DNA of 64,000 nucleotides from Streptomyces sp. CB02923 (GTDB lineage Bacteria; Actinomycetota; Actinomycetes; Streptomycetales; Streptomycetaceae), in NCBI RefSeq assembly GCF_001905005.1, contig NZ_LWKZ01000001.1, positions 1,367,775-1,431,774 of the forward strand, given 5' to 3'. The translations under genes were made by a program, and so were the position numbers. Positions 57,370 to 64,000 of the stretch are shown here, in pieces (the first letter of the stretch is position 1; each line of letters starts with the position of its first letter). The notes under the pieces are model-generated. The model did not search any database. It was given only the letters and a program-made list of their open reading frames with translations, and was not told where the DNA came from.

Positions 57370-58836
57370 TCAGCCGGGTACGCGTCCCCGGTCGAGCAGG
57401 AGGACGGCCACGTCGTCCGTCAGCTCCCCGCCGTTGAGGTCCCGCACCTCCGTGACCGCGGCGTCGAGCAGTACCTCGCCCCGTAGCCCGGCCGCCATCC
57501 GACGCCCCACCAGCTCGGTCATGCCCTCCTGGCCGAGGCGCTGGTTGCCGTTGCCGACGCGGCCTTCGATCAGGCCGTCCGTATACATCATCAGGCTCCA
57601 GGAGCCGCCCAGCGTGACCTGGCGGCGCGGCCAGCGGGCGCGCGGCAGCAGGCCCAGGGCGGGGCCGCCCTCCTCGTACGGGAGCAGCCGCGGCGCCCCG
57701 CCCGACCGGGCGAGCAGCGGCGCGGGGTGGCCGGCCAGGCAGACCCCGGCGTGCCGCCCGTCCGGCGCGATGTCCACCAGGCACAGGGTCGCGAAGATCT
57801 CGTCGTCCGCGCGTTCGTTCTCCAGCACCTTCTGGAGGGTGGACAGCAGGGCGTCGCCGCACAGCCCGGCGAAGGTCAACGCACGCCAGGCGATGCGCAG
57901 TTCGACGCCGAGCGCGGCCTCGTCGGGGCCGTGGCCGCAGACGTCGCCGATCATCGCGTGCACGGTGCCGTCGGCCGTCCGTACGGTGTCGTAGAAGTCG
58001 CCGCCGAGCAGCGCGCGACTGCGGCCGGGGCGGTAGCGGGCCGCGAAACGCAGGTCGGAGCCGTCCAGGAGAGGTGTGGGCAGCAGGCCGCGCTCCAGCC
58101 GGCGGTTCTCCTGGGCCAGCATCCGCGACTCGGTGAGCTGGCGCTGCGCGAGGTCGGCGCGCTTGCGCTCGACGGCGTACCGCACCGCCCGGCTGAGGAT
58201 CGCGCCGTCGAGTTCGTCCCGGAAGAGGTAGTCCTGCGCGCCGACCCGGACGGCTTCGGCGGCCCGCTCGGCGTCGGCCTCGGAGGTCAGCGCGAGCACC
58301 GCGTGGGCGGGGGCCATCCGCAGCACCGAGCGCAGAGCGCCCAGCTCGTCGTGGCCGCCGTCCTCCTCGGGCGCGGGCCCGTCCCGGTCGGGGCGTTCCC
58401 CCGCTTCCGCGGGCGCCAGGTCGAGCAGGATGCAGTGCACGTCGTCGGTGAGCAGCCGCTCCGCCTCGGTGAGGTTGCGGGCCGTACGGACGCGGACCCT
58501 GCGGCCTTCCCCGTCCCGCATCTCCGGCACGGAACTGGTGGGGTCCTCGCCTATGAGAAGCAGCGTCAGCCCGGTGTCGCCGGAGCGGGAGGCGGCGGAG
58601 GCTGCGGAGGAAGCAGAGGGAGCGGGGGCGGAGGGGTCGGAGTGTGTGGAGGCCGGGTCGGAGGGATCAGAGGCGTCCGGGGTGCCCGGGGCCTCCGGGG
58701 AGCCCGCGGCGACCGCGGCATCCTCGGACTCCGCCGCAGGCCCGGCCGCGCGGGCCGCGCCGTCGCGCGCGTCGCCCGCCGCCGCTGCCTCCTGCGGCAG
58801 CACGGCCGTCCGCTGGCGCGGAATGGGTACGGACAT
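57370..58836 (-). CDS. PP2C/SpoIIE-type phosphatase with receiver-like N-terminus
   Basis: The 488-aa protein has an Ala/Ser/Pro-rich lead (1-85), a receiver-like domain (LTLLLIGED, CILLDLAP as the phospho-site region, AVLALTSEADAERAAEAVRVGAQDY), a short coiled coil and a SpoIIE phosphatase with GGDFYDTV, GDVCGHGPDEAA, AGHPAPLL, MYTDGLIEGR and TDDVAVLLL. It probably dephosphorylates an anti-sigma-factor antagonist. The ATG at 58836 follows GGAAGGAAG. It stands alone. Confidence 0.92.
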   Translation of the reverse strand: MSVPIPRQRTAVLPQEAAAAGDARDGAARAAGPAAESEDAAVAAGSPEAPGTPDASDPSDPASTHSDPSAPAPSASSAASAASRSGDTGLTLLLIGEDPTSSVPEMRDGEGRRVRVRTARNLTEAERLLTDDVHCILLDLAPAEAGERPDRDGPAPEEDGGHDELGALRSVLRMAPAHAVLALTSEADAERAAEAVRVGAQDYLFRDELDGAILSRAVRYAVERKRADLAQRQLTESRMLAQENRRLERGLLPTPLLDGSDLRFAARYRPGRSRALLGGDFYDTVRTADGTVHAMIGDVCGHGPDEAALGVELRIAWRALTFAGLCGDALLSTLQKVLENERADDEIFATLCLVDIAPDGRHAGVCLAGHPAPLLARSGGAPRLLPYEEGGPALGLLPRARWPRRQVTLGGSWSLMMYTDGLIEGRVGNGNQRLGQEGMTELVGRRMAAGLRGEVLLDAAVTEVRDLNGGELTDDVAVLLLDRGRVPG

Positions 58837-59203
58837 GCTCTGCTTCCTTCCCTCCCCCCGAGGGTGCACAGGCCCGCCGAACGGCGCGCCACTGTGCCCG
58901 GTTCCGCCGCCGCCCGGCGGTCGGTCCGGGCGGTGCGCCACCGGGCACCGAGAGGCGACCCTAGCGGTAGCCCGGAGGCTTACGGAATGGCCGACAGCCC
59001 CCGGCACTTGTCATATGCCTTTGCCCACACGCCTGGTGACCTGGGAAGGGAGGAATGCGGAATGACGAACATCACCTCGACAGCGTCAGGTTGGCCCCCG
59101 GCGCTCCGTGACGAAACGCACGTACCCCGCACGCCGCGTACCGGGCCGCGAACCCCGCCGCGCGCACCGGGCCCCGGGGCGCCGCGAACCGCCCCCGGCA
59201 CCC
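58837..59203. other. Intergenic region between PP2C and NlpC/P60 genes
   Basis: It holds the minus-strand promoter of the phosphatase; a TAGGGT -10 (58958-58963, reverse) is likely. A plus-strand frame from ATG 59062 with AGGGAGGA in front (MTNITSTASGWPPALRDE) runs 64 codons into the 3' end of the NlpC gene. Its site is good, but its later codons are poor, so I do not call it a gene. Confidence 0.4.
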
Positions 59204-60403
59204 CTACTTGTCGGGCCGCACCACCCCGAGAATCGGCATCGAACCGGCCCCGGTGACGGTGATCTGCCGGCCCGGCCGCGGCGCGTGCACGATCGCGCCG
59301 TCGCCGAGGTACATACCGACATGGCTCGCGTCCGGGTAATAGATGATCAGGTCACCGGGACGCATGTCCTTCAGGCCGATCCGCGGCAGCTGACGCCACT
59401 GCTCCTGCGACGTCCGCGGGATCGGCCGGCCGCCCGCCTGCCAGGCACGCATCGTCAGCCCGGAGCAGTCGAAGGTGTCCGGGCCCTCCGCGCCCCACAC
59501 GTAGTCCTTGCCGATCTGCGAAGTCGCGTACGACACCGCCTTCTTGCCCGCTTCCGAAGCGTGCGCGCCGATGTCCTTCAGCACTCCGGAGTCCAGCCAT
59601 TTCTGCTGCTCCTGGAGCGCCCGCGCGTCCTCCAGCTTCTTCAGCCGCTCCTTCTCCTCGGCGGCCAGCTCCGACTCCACCCGCTGCGCGGTCTCGATCT
59701 TCTTGCGGACGTCGAGCTGCGCGGTCTCCGCCTTCCTGCGGTTCTCCTCCAGCCGCTCCCAGCGGTCGGTGGCGTCCTGCGCGTACCCCTCCAAGGCGGA
59801 CTTGGTGCGCGCGAGTTCGGCGGTCAGGTCCTTCGCGGCCTGCTGGCCCTTGCGTACCAGCGCGGCGTTGTCGAGGAAGCGTTCGGGGTCCTTGTTGAGC
59901 ATCAGCCGGGCCTCGGGGGGAATGCCGCCGCCCCGGTACTGCGCGCTGGCCAGCGCGCCCGCCTGGCGCTTGAGTTCGTCCATCCGCCGCTGGGTCCGGT
60001 CGATGGTCTGCGCCAGCTTGACGATCTCCTTCTGCTGGAGGCCGACCTGCTCCTTCGCCGCGTTGTACGTCTCGGTGGCCTGCTCCGCCGTGCGGTAGAG
60101 GCCTTCGAGTTCCTGTCGGACCTCTTCGAGGCGCTTTTCGGACACGGACGGGCCGGGATCGGCGTACGCGGCCGGAGCCGTCCCGCCGAGGATGCCCGTC
60201 ACGCCCAGTACCACCGCCGTCGCGGCCACCACCGCGCCGCGCAGCCCCTGTACGCGCCGTACGCTCCGCACACCACGCGCACCCTTTATGTTGCGTTTGC
60301 CGTGTTCACCACGATCGCCCCGCCCTGCCCCCTGCCGCCCCACCAGCCACCTCCGGTCGGTCCGCACCGATTCGTGCACCTCTATACGCGCGGATGCTGC
60401 CAT
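59204..60403 (-). CDS. NlpC/P60 peptidoglycan endopeptidase (RipA-like)
   Basis: The 399-aa enzyme cuts peptidoglycan stems. A basic lead and signal (VVAATAVVLGVTGILGG) end near residue 81. A long coiled coil (about 90-270) follows, as in RipA and SCO4202-like proteins. The C-terminal NlpC/P60 domain has the Cys nucleophile in FDCSGLTMRAW, His in DASHVGMYLG and the third residue in IVHAPRPG. The start at 60403 gives a long Arg-rich cytoplasmic part; a later start may be real. It is divergent from pstS, which has a PHO box. Confidence 0.9.
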   Translation of the reverse strand: MAASARIEVHESVRTDRRWLVGRQGAGRGDRGEHGKRNIKGARGVRSVRRVQGLRGAVVAATAVVLGVTGILGGTAPAAYADPGPSVSEKRLEEVRQELEGLYRTAEQATETYNAAKEQVGLQQKEIVKLAQTIDRTQRRMDELKRQAGALASAQYRGGGIPPEARLMLNKDPERFLDNAALVRKGQQAAKDLTAELARTKSALEGYAQDATDRWERLEENRRKAETAQLDVRKKIETAQRVESELAAEEKERLKKLEDARALQEQQKWLDSGVLKDIGAHASEAGKKAVSYATSQIGKDYVWGAEGPDTFDCSGLTMRAWQAGGRPIPRTSQEQWRQLPRIGLKDMRPGDLIIYYPDASHVGMYLGDGAIVHAPRPGRQITVTGAGSMPILGVVRPDK

Positions 60404-60477
60404 ACCGGCGGGTAATCCGACAGAGCAATGCGGAGGATTCCGGGCCGTTCGTACGCCGCCCCCATCCGACGGCCGAG

Positions 60478-60520
60478 GTTCACCCTGCGTTCACTCTCCT
60501 CCATCGGCGGCTTCACCTGA
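60478..60520 (+). promoter_or_regulatory. PHO box (PhoP-binding direct repeats) of pstS
   Basis: Two 11-bp repeats GTTCACCCTGC (60478-60488) and GTTCACTCTCC (60489-60499) are followed by a third, GCTTCACCTGA (60510-60520), near the two-unit spacing. The core is the PhoP operator of Streptomyces pst promoters. A TAATTT at 60527-60532 may be the -10. Phosphate starvation should activate this site. Confidence 0.9.
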
Positions 60521-60744
60521 TCTGCCTAATTTCGGCCGTACCGAACGGCGCGCCACTCCTTTGGAGCGAACGCCGTACGGCATTGCTGAACCACCGGGCG
60601 AGCCGCCCCTGCGACCCTTGCCCGACCCCTGCGGCCGCCGCACAGTGACCCCACCGTCATCCCCCGGTCGCCGCACCGGCGACCACCCATATCTCCACCC
60701 CGCACGCCGAAGAAGCGGCGCGCCCCAGGAAGGAACTCACGACA

Positions 60745-61872
60745 GTGAAGCAGCAGCAGCGCAAGAACCGGGTTCGCGCCCTCGCCGTTGGCGCTCTCGC
60801 CGTCACCGGTGCCCTGGCCCTGACGGCGTGCGGCTCCGACGACACCAGTGGTGGCAGTGGTGCGGCCTCCGCGGCGAAGACGGGCAACATCAAGTGCGAA
60901 GGCAAGGGCAAGCTGCTCGCCTCCGGCTCGTCCGCGCAGAAGAACGCCATGGACGCCTGGGTGCAGGCGTACTCCAGCGCCTGCAAGGACACCGAGATCA
61001 ACTACCAGCCCACCGGCTCCGGCGCGGGCATCACCACCTTCCTCCAGGGCCAGACCTCCTTCGCGGGCTCCGACTCGGCGCTCAAGCCCGAGGAGGTCGA
61101 GAAGTCCAAGAAGATCTGCAAGGGCGGCCAGGCGGTCAATCTGCCGATGGTCGGCGGCCCGATCGCGGTCGGCTACAACGTGCCCGGCGTGGACAGCCTC
61201 GTCCTGGACGCCCCGACCCTCGCCAAGATCTTCGACTCGGAGATCACCAAGTGGAACGACGAGGCGATCAAGAAGCTCAACCCCGACGCCAAGCTGCCGG
61301 ACCTCAAGATCCAGGCGTTCCACCGCTCCGACGACTCCGGCACCACCGACAACTTCACCAAGTACCTCAAGGGCGCCGCCCCCGCCGCCTGGAAGCACGA
61401 GCCGGGCAAGACCTGGGAAGGCAAGGGCGGCCAGGCCGCGTCCGGCTCGGCCGGCGTGTCCTCGCAGGTCAAGCAGACCAGCGGCGCGATCTCCTACTTC
61501 GAGCTGTCCTACGCCACGGCCGGCAAGCTGAACACGGTCAAGCTGAACACCGGCGCCAAGGCCCCGGTCGAGGCCACCGTCGACAACGCCTCCAAGGCCA
61601 TCTCCGAGGCCAAGCAGGTCGGCCAGGGCAGCGACCTGGCCCTGAAGCTGAACTACACCACCAAGGCCGAGGACGCCTACCCGATCACCCTCGTCACGTA
61701 CGAGATCGCCTGCGACAAGGGCAACAAGGCGGAGACCCTGCCCGCCACCAAGTCCTTCCTGACCTACATCGCCAGCAAGGACGGCCAGAACGCCTTGAAG
61801 GACCTGGGCTACGCGCCGCTGCCGACCGAGATCGCCGACAAGGTCCGCTCGACCGTCGCCTCGCTCTCCTGA
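60745..61872 (+). CDS. pstS: PstS, phosphate-binding lipoprotein
   Basis: PstS binds phosphate outside the cell for the Pst importer. The 375-aa protein has a signal ending in the lipobox LTAC (Cys29). The phosphate-binding loops are ASGSSAQKNAM and PTGSGAGITTF near residue 90, and HRSDDSGTTDNFTKYL carries the second set of ligands. The GTG at 60745 follows CAGGAAGGAAC. Upstream lies a PHO box, and an 11-bp hairpin follows, so pstS can be made in excess of the permease genes. Confidence 0.95.
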   Translation: MKQQQRKNRVRALAVGALAVTGALALTACGSDDTSGGSGAASAAKTGNIKCEGKGKLLASGSSAQKNAMDAWVQAYSSACKDTEINYQPTGSGAGITTFLQGQTSFAGSDSALKPEEVEKSKKICKGGQAVNLPMVGGPIAVGYNVPGVDSLVLDAPTLAKIFDSEITKWNDEAIKKLNPDAKLPDLKIQAFHRSDDSGTTDNFTKYLKGAAPAAWKHEPGKTWEGKGGQAASGSAGVSSQVKQTSGAISYFELSYATAGKLNTVKLNTGAKAPVEATVDNASKAISEAKQVGQGSDLALKLNYTTKAEDAYPITLVTYEIACDKGNKAETLPATKSFLTYIASKDGQNALKDLGYAPLPTEIADKVRSTVASLS

Positions 61873-61878
61873 CCCACC

Positions 61879-61915
61879 GGGCGGCGGCCCGCGCGCCCCG
61901 CGCAGGCCGCCGCCC
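61879..61915 (+). terminator. Attenuating hairpin between pstS and pstC
   Basis: A perfect 11-bp stem (GGGCGGCGGCC/GGCCGCCGCCC) with a 15-nt loop lies 6 bp after pstS. It is likely a partial terminator that keeps pstC expression below that of pstS. Confidence 0.8.
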
Positions 61916-61972
61916 GTCCGGTGCACCGCCGCGCCAGGAGCCCTCCGCCGGGCTCCGCAGACCGGAGAAACC

Positions 61973-62974
61973 ATGAATTCAGCACCCTCGATACCCAGCG
62001 CACCACCACCGCCGCCCGCGCGTCCCGCCGCCTCCGCGGTGTCCGGCAAGGCGGTCCGCCCCGGAGACCGGATCTTCCTGGGCCTGTCCCGCGGCTCCGG
62101 CATCGCCCTCCTGGTGATCATGGCCGCCATCGCGGTCTTCCTCACCGTCCGCTCGGTGATCGCCATCTCCGGGGACCACGCGAACTTCCTGACCTACCTT
62201 GAGTGGAACACCTCGGGCCCCGAGCCGAAGTTCGGCATCGCCGTCCTCGCCTTCGGCACCGTCGTCAGCTCGGTCATCGCGATGGTCATCGCGGTCCCGG
62301 TCGCGGTCGGCATCGCGCTGTTCATCTCGCACTACGCGCCGCGCAAGCTGGCCTCCCCGCTCGGCTACGTCATCGACCTGCTCGCCGCCGTGCCCAGCAT
62401 CATCTACGGCCTGTGGGGCGCCCTCTTCCTCGTCCCGCACCTGACCGGCCTCTACAGCTGGCTGGACGACTACTTCGGCTGGACCGGGATCTTCTCCTAC
62501 GCCGACGAGGCCCCGCGCGCGCTGTTCACCGTCGGCATCCTGCTCGCGATCATGATCCTGCCGATCGTCACCAGCGTCAGCCGCGAGGTCTTCCTCCAGG
62601 CGCCGAAGATGCACGAGGAGGCCGCGCTCGCGCTCGGCGCGACCCGCTGGGAAGTCATCCGCATGTCGGTGCTGCCGTTCGGCCGCTCCGGCATCATCAG
62701 CGCCTCGATGCTGGGCCTGGGCCGCGCGCTCGGCGAAACGATGGCCGTGGCCACCGTGCTGTCCCCCAGCTTCCTGATCAACCTCAGCCTGCTGAACCCG
62801 GGCGGCGGCACCTTCGCACAGAACATCGCCAGCAAGTTCAGCGAGGCCGACGAGTTCGGGCAGGACGCCCTGATCGCCTCCGGCCTCGTCCTCTTCGTCA
62901 TCACACTGCTCGTCAACGGCGCGGCCCGCATGATCATCGCGCGCCGCAAGGAGTACTCGGGGGCCAACGCATGA
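61973..62974 (+). CDS. pstC: PstC, phosphate ABC transporter permease
   Basis: The 333-aa permease has six or so helices and the coupling EAALALGATRWEVIRMSVLPF loop typical of PstC. The N-terminal 30 residues are Pro/Ala-rich. It forms the channel with PstA. The ATG at 61973 follows CGGAGAA. Its stop overlaps the pstA start (ATGA at 62971-62974). Confidence 0.95.
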   Translation: MNSAPSIPSAPPPPPARPAASAVSGKAVRPGDRIFLGLSRGSGIALLVIMAAIAVFLTVRSVIAISGDHANFLTYLEWNTSGPEPKFGIAVLAFGTVVSSVIAMVIAVPVAVGIALFISHYAPRKLASPLGYVIDLLAAVPSIIYGLWGALFLVPHLTGLYSWLDDYFGWTGIFSYADEAPRALFTVGILLAIMILPIVTSVSREVFLQAPKMHEEAALALGATRWEVIRMSVLPFGRSGIISASMLGLGRALGETMAVATVLSPSFLINLSLLNPGGGTFAQNIASKFSEADEFGQDALIASGLVLFVITLLVNGAARMIIARRKEYSGANA

Positions 62975-64000
62975 GTAACACGGTCACCCCGCCGCGGCCC
63001 GTCGCCGACGACGCGCCGCTCCCGGTCTCGCTCAAGCAGCCCCGGCTGCCCCGCTGGGCCCCCGCCGGTCTCGCCGCGGCCGCGGTCGCCGTCGGCTGCG
63101 GCATCGGCCTGGCCGCCGGCCTGGAGAGCCGCATCCAGTGGGGCCTGATCGCCGCCCTGCTGTTCATTCTCGGTACGTTCGTGATCGCCACCGCCGTCGA
63201 AGGCGCGCGGCAGGCCAAGGACCGCCTCGCCACCAGCCTGGTCTGGATCTGCTTCCTGCTGGCCGTGGTGCCGCTGGCCTCCCTCATCTGGGAGACCGTG
63301 GTGCGCGGCGTCAAGGTCCTCGACGGCTACTTCCTCAGCCACTCGATGGGCACCCTGCCCGACGCGCTGCCCGGCGGCGGCATCTACCACGCGATCATCG
63401 GCACCCTGCAACAGGTGGGCCTGGCCGCCCTGATCGCCGCGCCGATCGGCCTGCTCACCGCGATCTACCTGGTCGAGTACGGGCGCGGGAAGCTGGCCAA
63501 GGCCGTCACCTTCTTCGTCGACGTGATGACCGGCATCCCCTCGATCGTCGCCGGCCTGTTCGTCCTTTCGGTGTGGATTCTGATCCTCGGCTTCGGCCCG
63601 TCCGGCTTCGCCGGCGCGATGGCCCTGGCGATCCTGATGATGCCGGTGGTCGTGCGCTCCACCGAGGAGATGCTCAAGCTGGTCCCCAACGAGCTGCGCG
63701 AGGCGTCCCTGGCCCTCGGCGTGCCGAAGTGGCGCACCATCCTCAAGGTGGTCCTGCCGACCTCGATCGGCGGCATCACCACCGGCCTGATGCTGGCCGT
63801 CGCCCGGATCACCGGTGAGACCGCGCCCGTACTGCTGCTGGTCTGGGGCGCGAAGACGATCAACAACAACCCCTTCGAAGGCGCCCAGCAGTCACTGCCG
63901 CTGTATGTGTTCCAGCAGTGGCAGCAGGGCTCCGACGCCTCGTACGACCGTGCGTGGGCCGCGGCCCTCGTCCTGATCGCCTTCGTCATGATCCTCAACC
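62971..64000 (+). CDS. pstA: PstA, phosphate ABC transporter permease (right-truncated by window)
   Basis: The gene continues past the right edge; 343 codons are present. Two N-terminal helices (about 28-65) are followed by the permease core with YHAIIGTLQQVGLAALIAAPIGLL and the coupling loop LREASLALGVPKWRTILKVVLP. It pairs with PstC. Helix placement and the NELREASLALGV motif identify it. pstB should follow outside the window. It is overlapped with pstC. Confidence 0.95.
   Translation, partial: MSNTVTPPRPVADDAPLPVSLKQPRLPRWAPAGLAAAAVAVGCGIGLAAGLESRIQWGLIAALLFILGTFVIATAVEGARQAKDRLATSLVWICFLLAVVPLASLIWETVVRGVKVLDGYFLSHSMGTLPDALPGGGIYHAIIGTLQQVGLAALIAAPIGLLTAIYLVEYGRGKLAKAVTFFVDVMTGIPSIVAGLFVLSVWILILGFGPSGFAGAMALAILMMPVVVRSTEEMLKLVPNELREASLALGVPKWRTILKVVLPTSIGGITTGLMLAVARITGETAPVLLLVWGAKTINNNPFEGAQQSLPLYVFQQWQQGSDASYDRAWAAALVLIAFVMILN

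Noticed and set aside
59062..59256. 64-residue plus-strand frame with a good ribosome site, beginning MTNITSTASGW
   Set aside because: Its second half runs antisense through the end of the NlpC gene and is Pro/Arg-rich noise. The ribosome site may be chance.
1..64000. CRISPR arrays, tRNA or rRNA genes, transposases
   Set aside because: I looked for regularly spaced repeats, cloverleaf signatures and transposase motifs and saw none. The short tandem repeats here (17, 24, 27 and 357 bp) lack spacers.

Overview
The window reads as chromosomal DNA of a Streptomyces or a very close relative. The G+C content is very high, and nearly every third codon position in the coding frames is G or C. The gene set is a Streptomyces core set: mycothiol synthase (mshD), the orphan nitrogen regulator glnR, the nickel regulator nur, the c-di-GMP-responsive anti-sigma-WhiG factor rsiG, small DUF397 proteins beside a DUF5753 helix-turn-helix regulator, and a PhoP-type PHO box in front of pstS. 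I saw no rRNA, tRNA, CRISPR array, transposase or intact prophage gene.

Layout. 1-2640 is a variable patch: the start of a MEDS-domain gene, three tandem DUF397 copies with their HTH partner, and a Cys/His-rich unknown. 2.7-16.5 kb carries mshD, a secreted 5'-nucleotidase, two META-domain lipoproteins, a DUF3574 protein, two oxidoreductases and a DUF2993 protein. It ends in a four-gene operon of serine protease, small protein, response regulator and sensor kinase, with phased direct repeats upstream. 16.6-26.4 kb has a LacI regulator, glnR, a hydrolase, a heterodimeric ABC exporter, a MoaD-like protein and a prion-like membrane protein. 26.4-29.7 kb is a sulfur block: a leaderless cysteine leader peptide, thiosulfate sulfurtransferase cysA, sseC and a DsrE protein, then a nitrobindin-like protein. 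29.7-36.8 kb has a cobalamin riboswitch driving a BtuCDF-type transporter, then nur, ygfZ, dtd, rsiG and an asparaginase. 36.9-43.9 kb has an Eis-type acetyltransferase, an ankyrin protein, an FMN reductase on a MerR-type promoter, a carotenoid oxygenase, a PrmC-like methyltransferase with a structured leader, and a SigJ/ECF41 sigma factor coupled to an SRPBCC protein.

43.9-54.0 kb is the accessory region. It has a hydrolase whose nucleophile serine is glycine, an orphan pair of small proteins, a TetR relic and a seven-bladed WWDG beta-propeller without a signal peptide. It also has a phosphotransferase, an HxlR/quinone-oxidoreductase pair, and two P450 genes beside a thioesterase C-terminal relic, probably the remains of a biosynthetic cluster. 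54.1-64.0 kb returns to core genes: a Pro-rich secreted protein, a DUF4239 protein, the HTH-HbhA-like-DUF2516 trio known from mycobacteria, a PP2C phosphatase, an NlpC/P60 hydrolase, and pstS-pstC-pstA, cut by the right edge.

The strongest leads for undescribed biology are the leaderless leader peptide before cysA, the Shine-Dalgarno-sequestering leader before the PrmC-like gene, the propeller and TetR-relic locus, the relic P450 cluster with an atypical I-helix, and the phased repeats in front of the protease-kinase operon.
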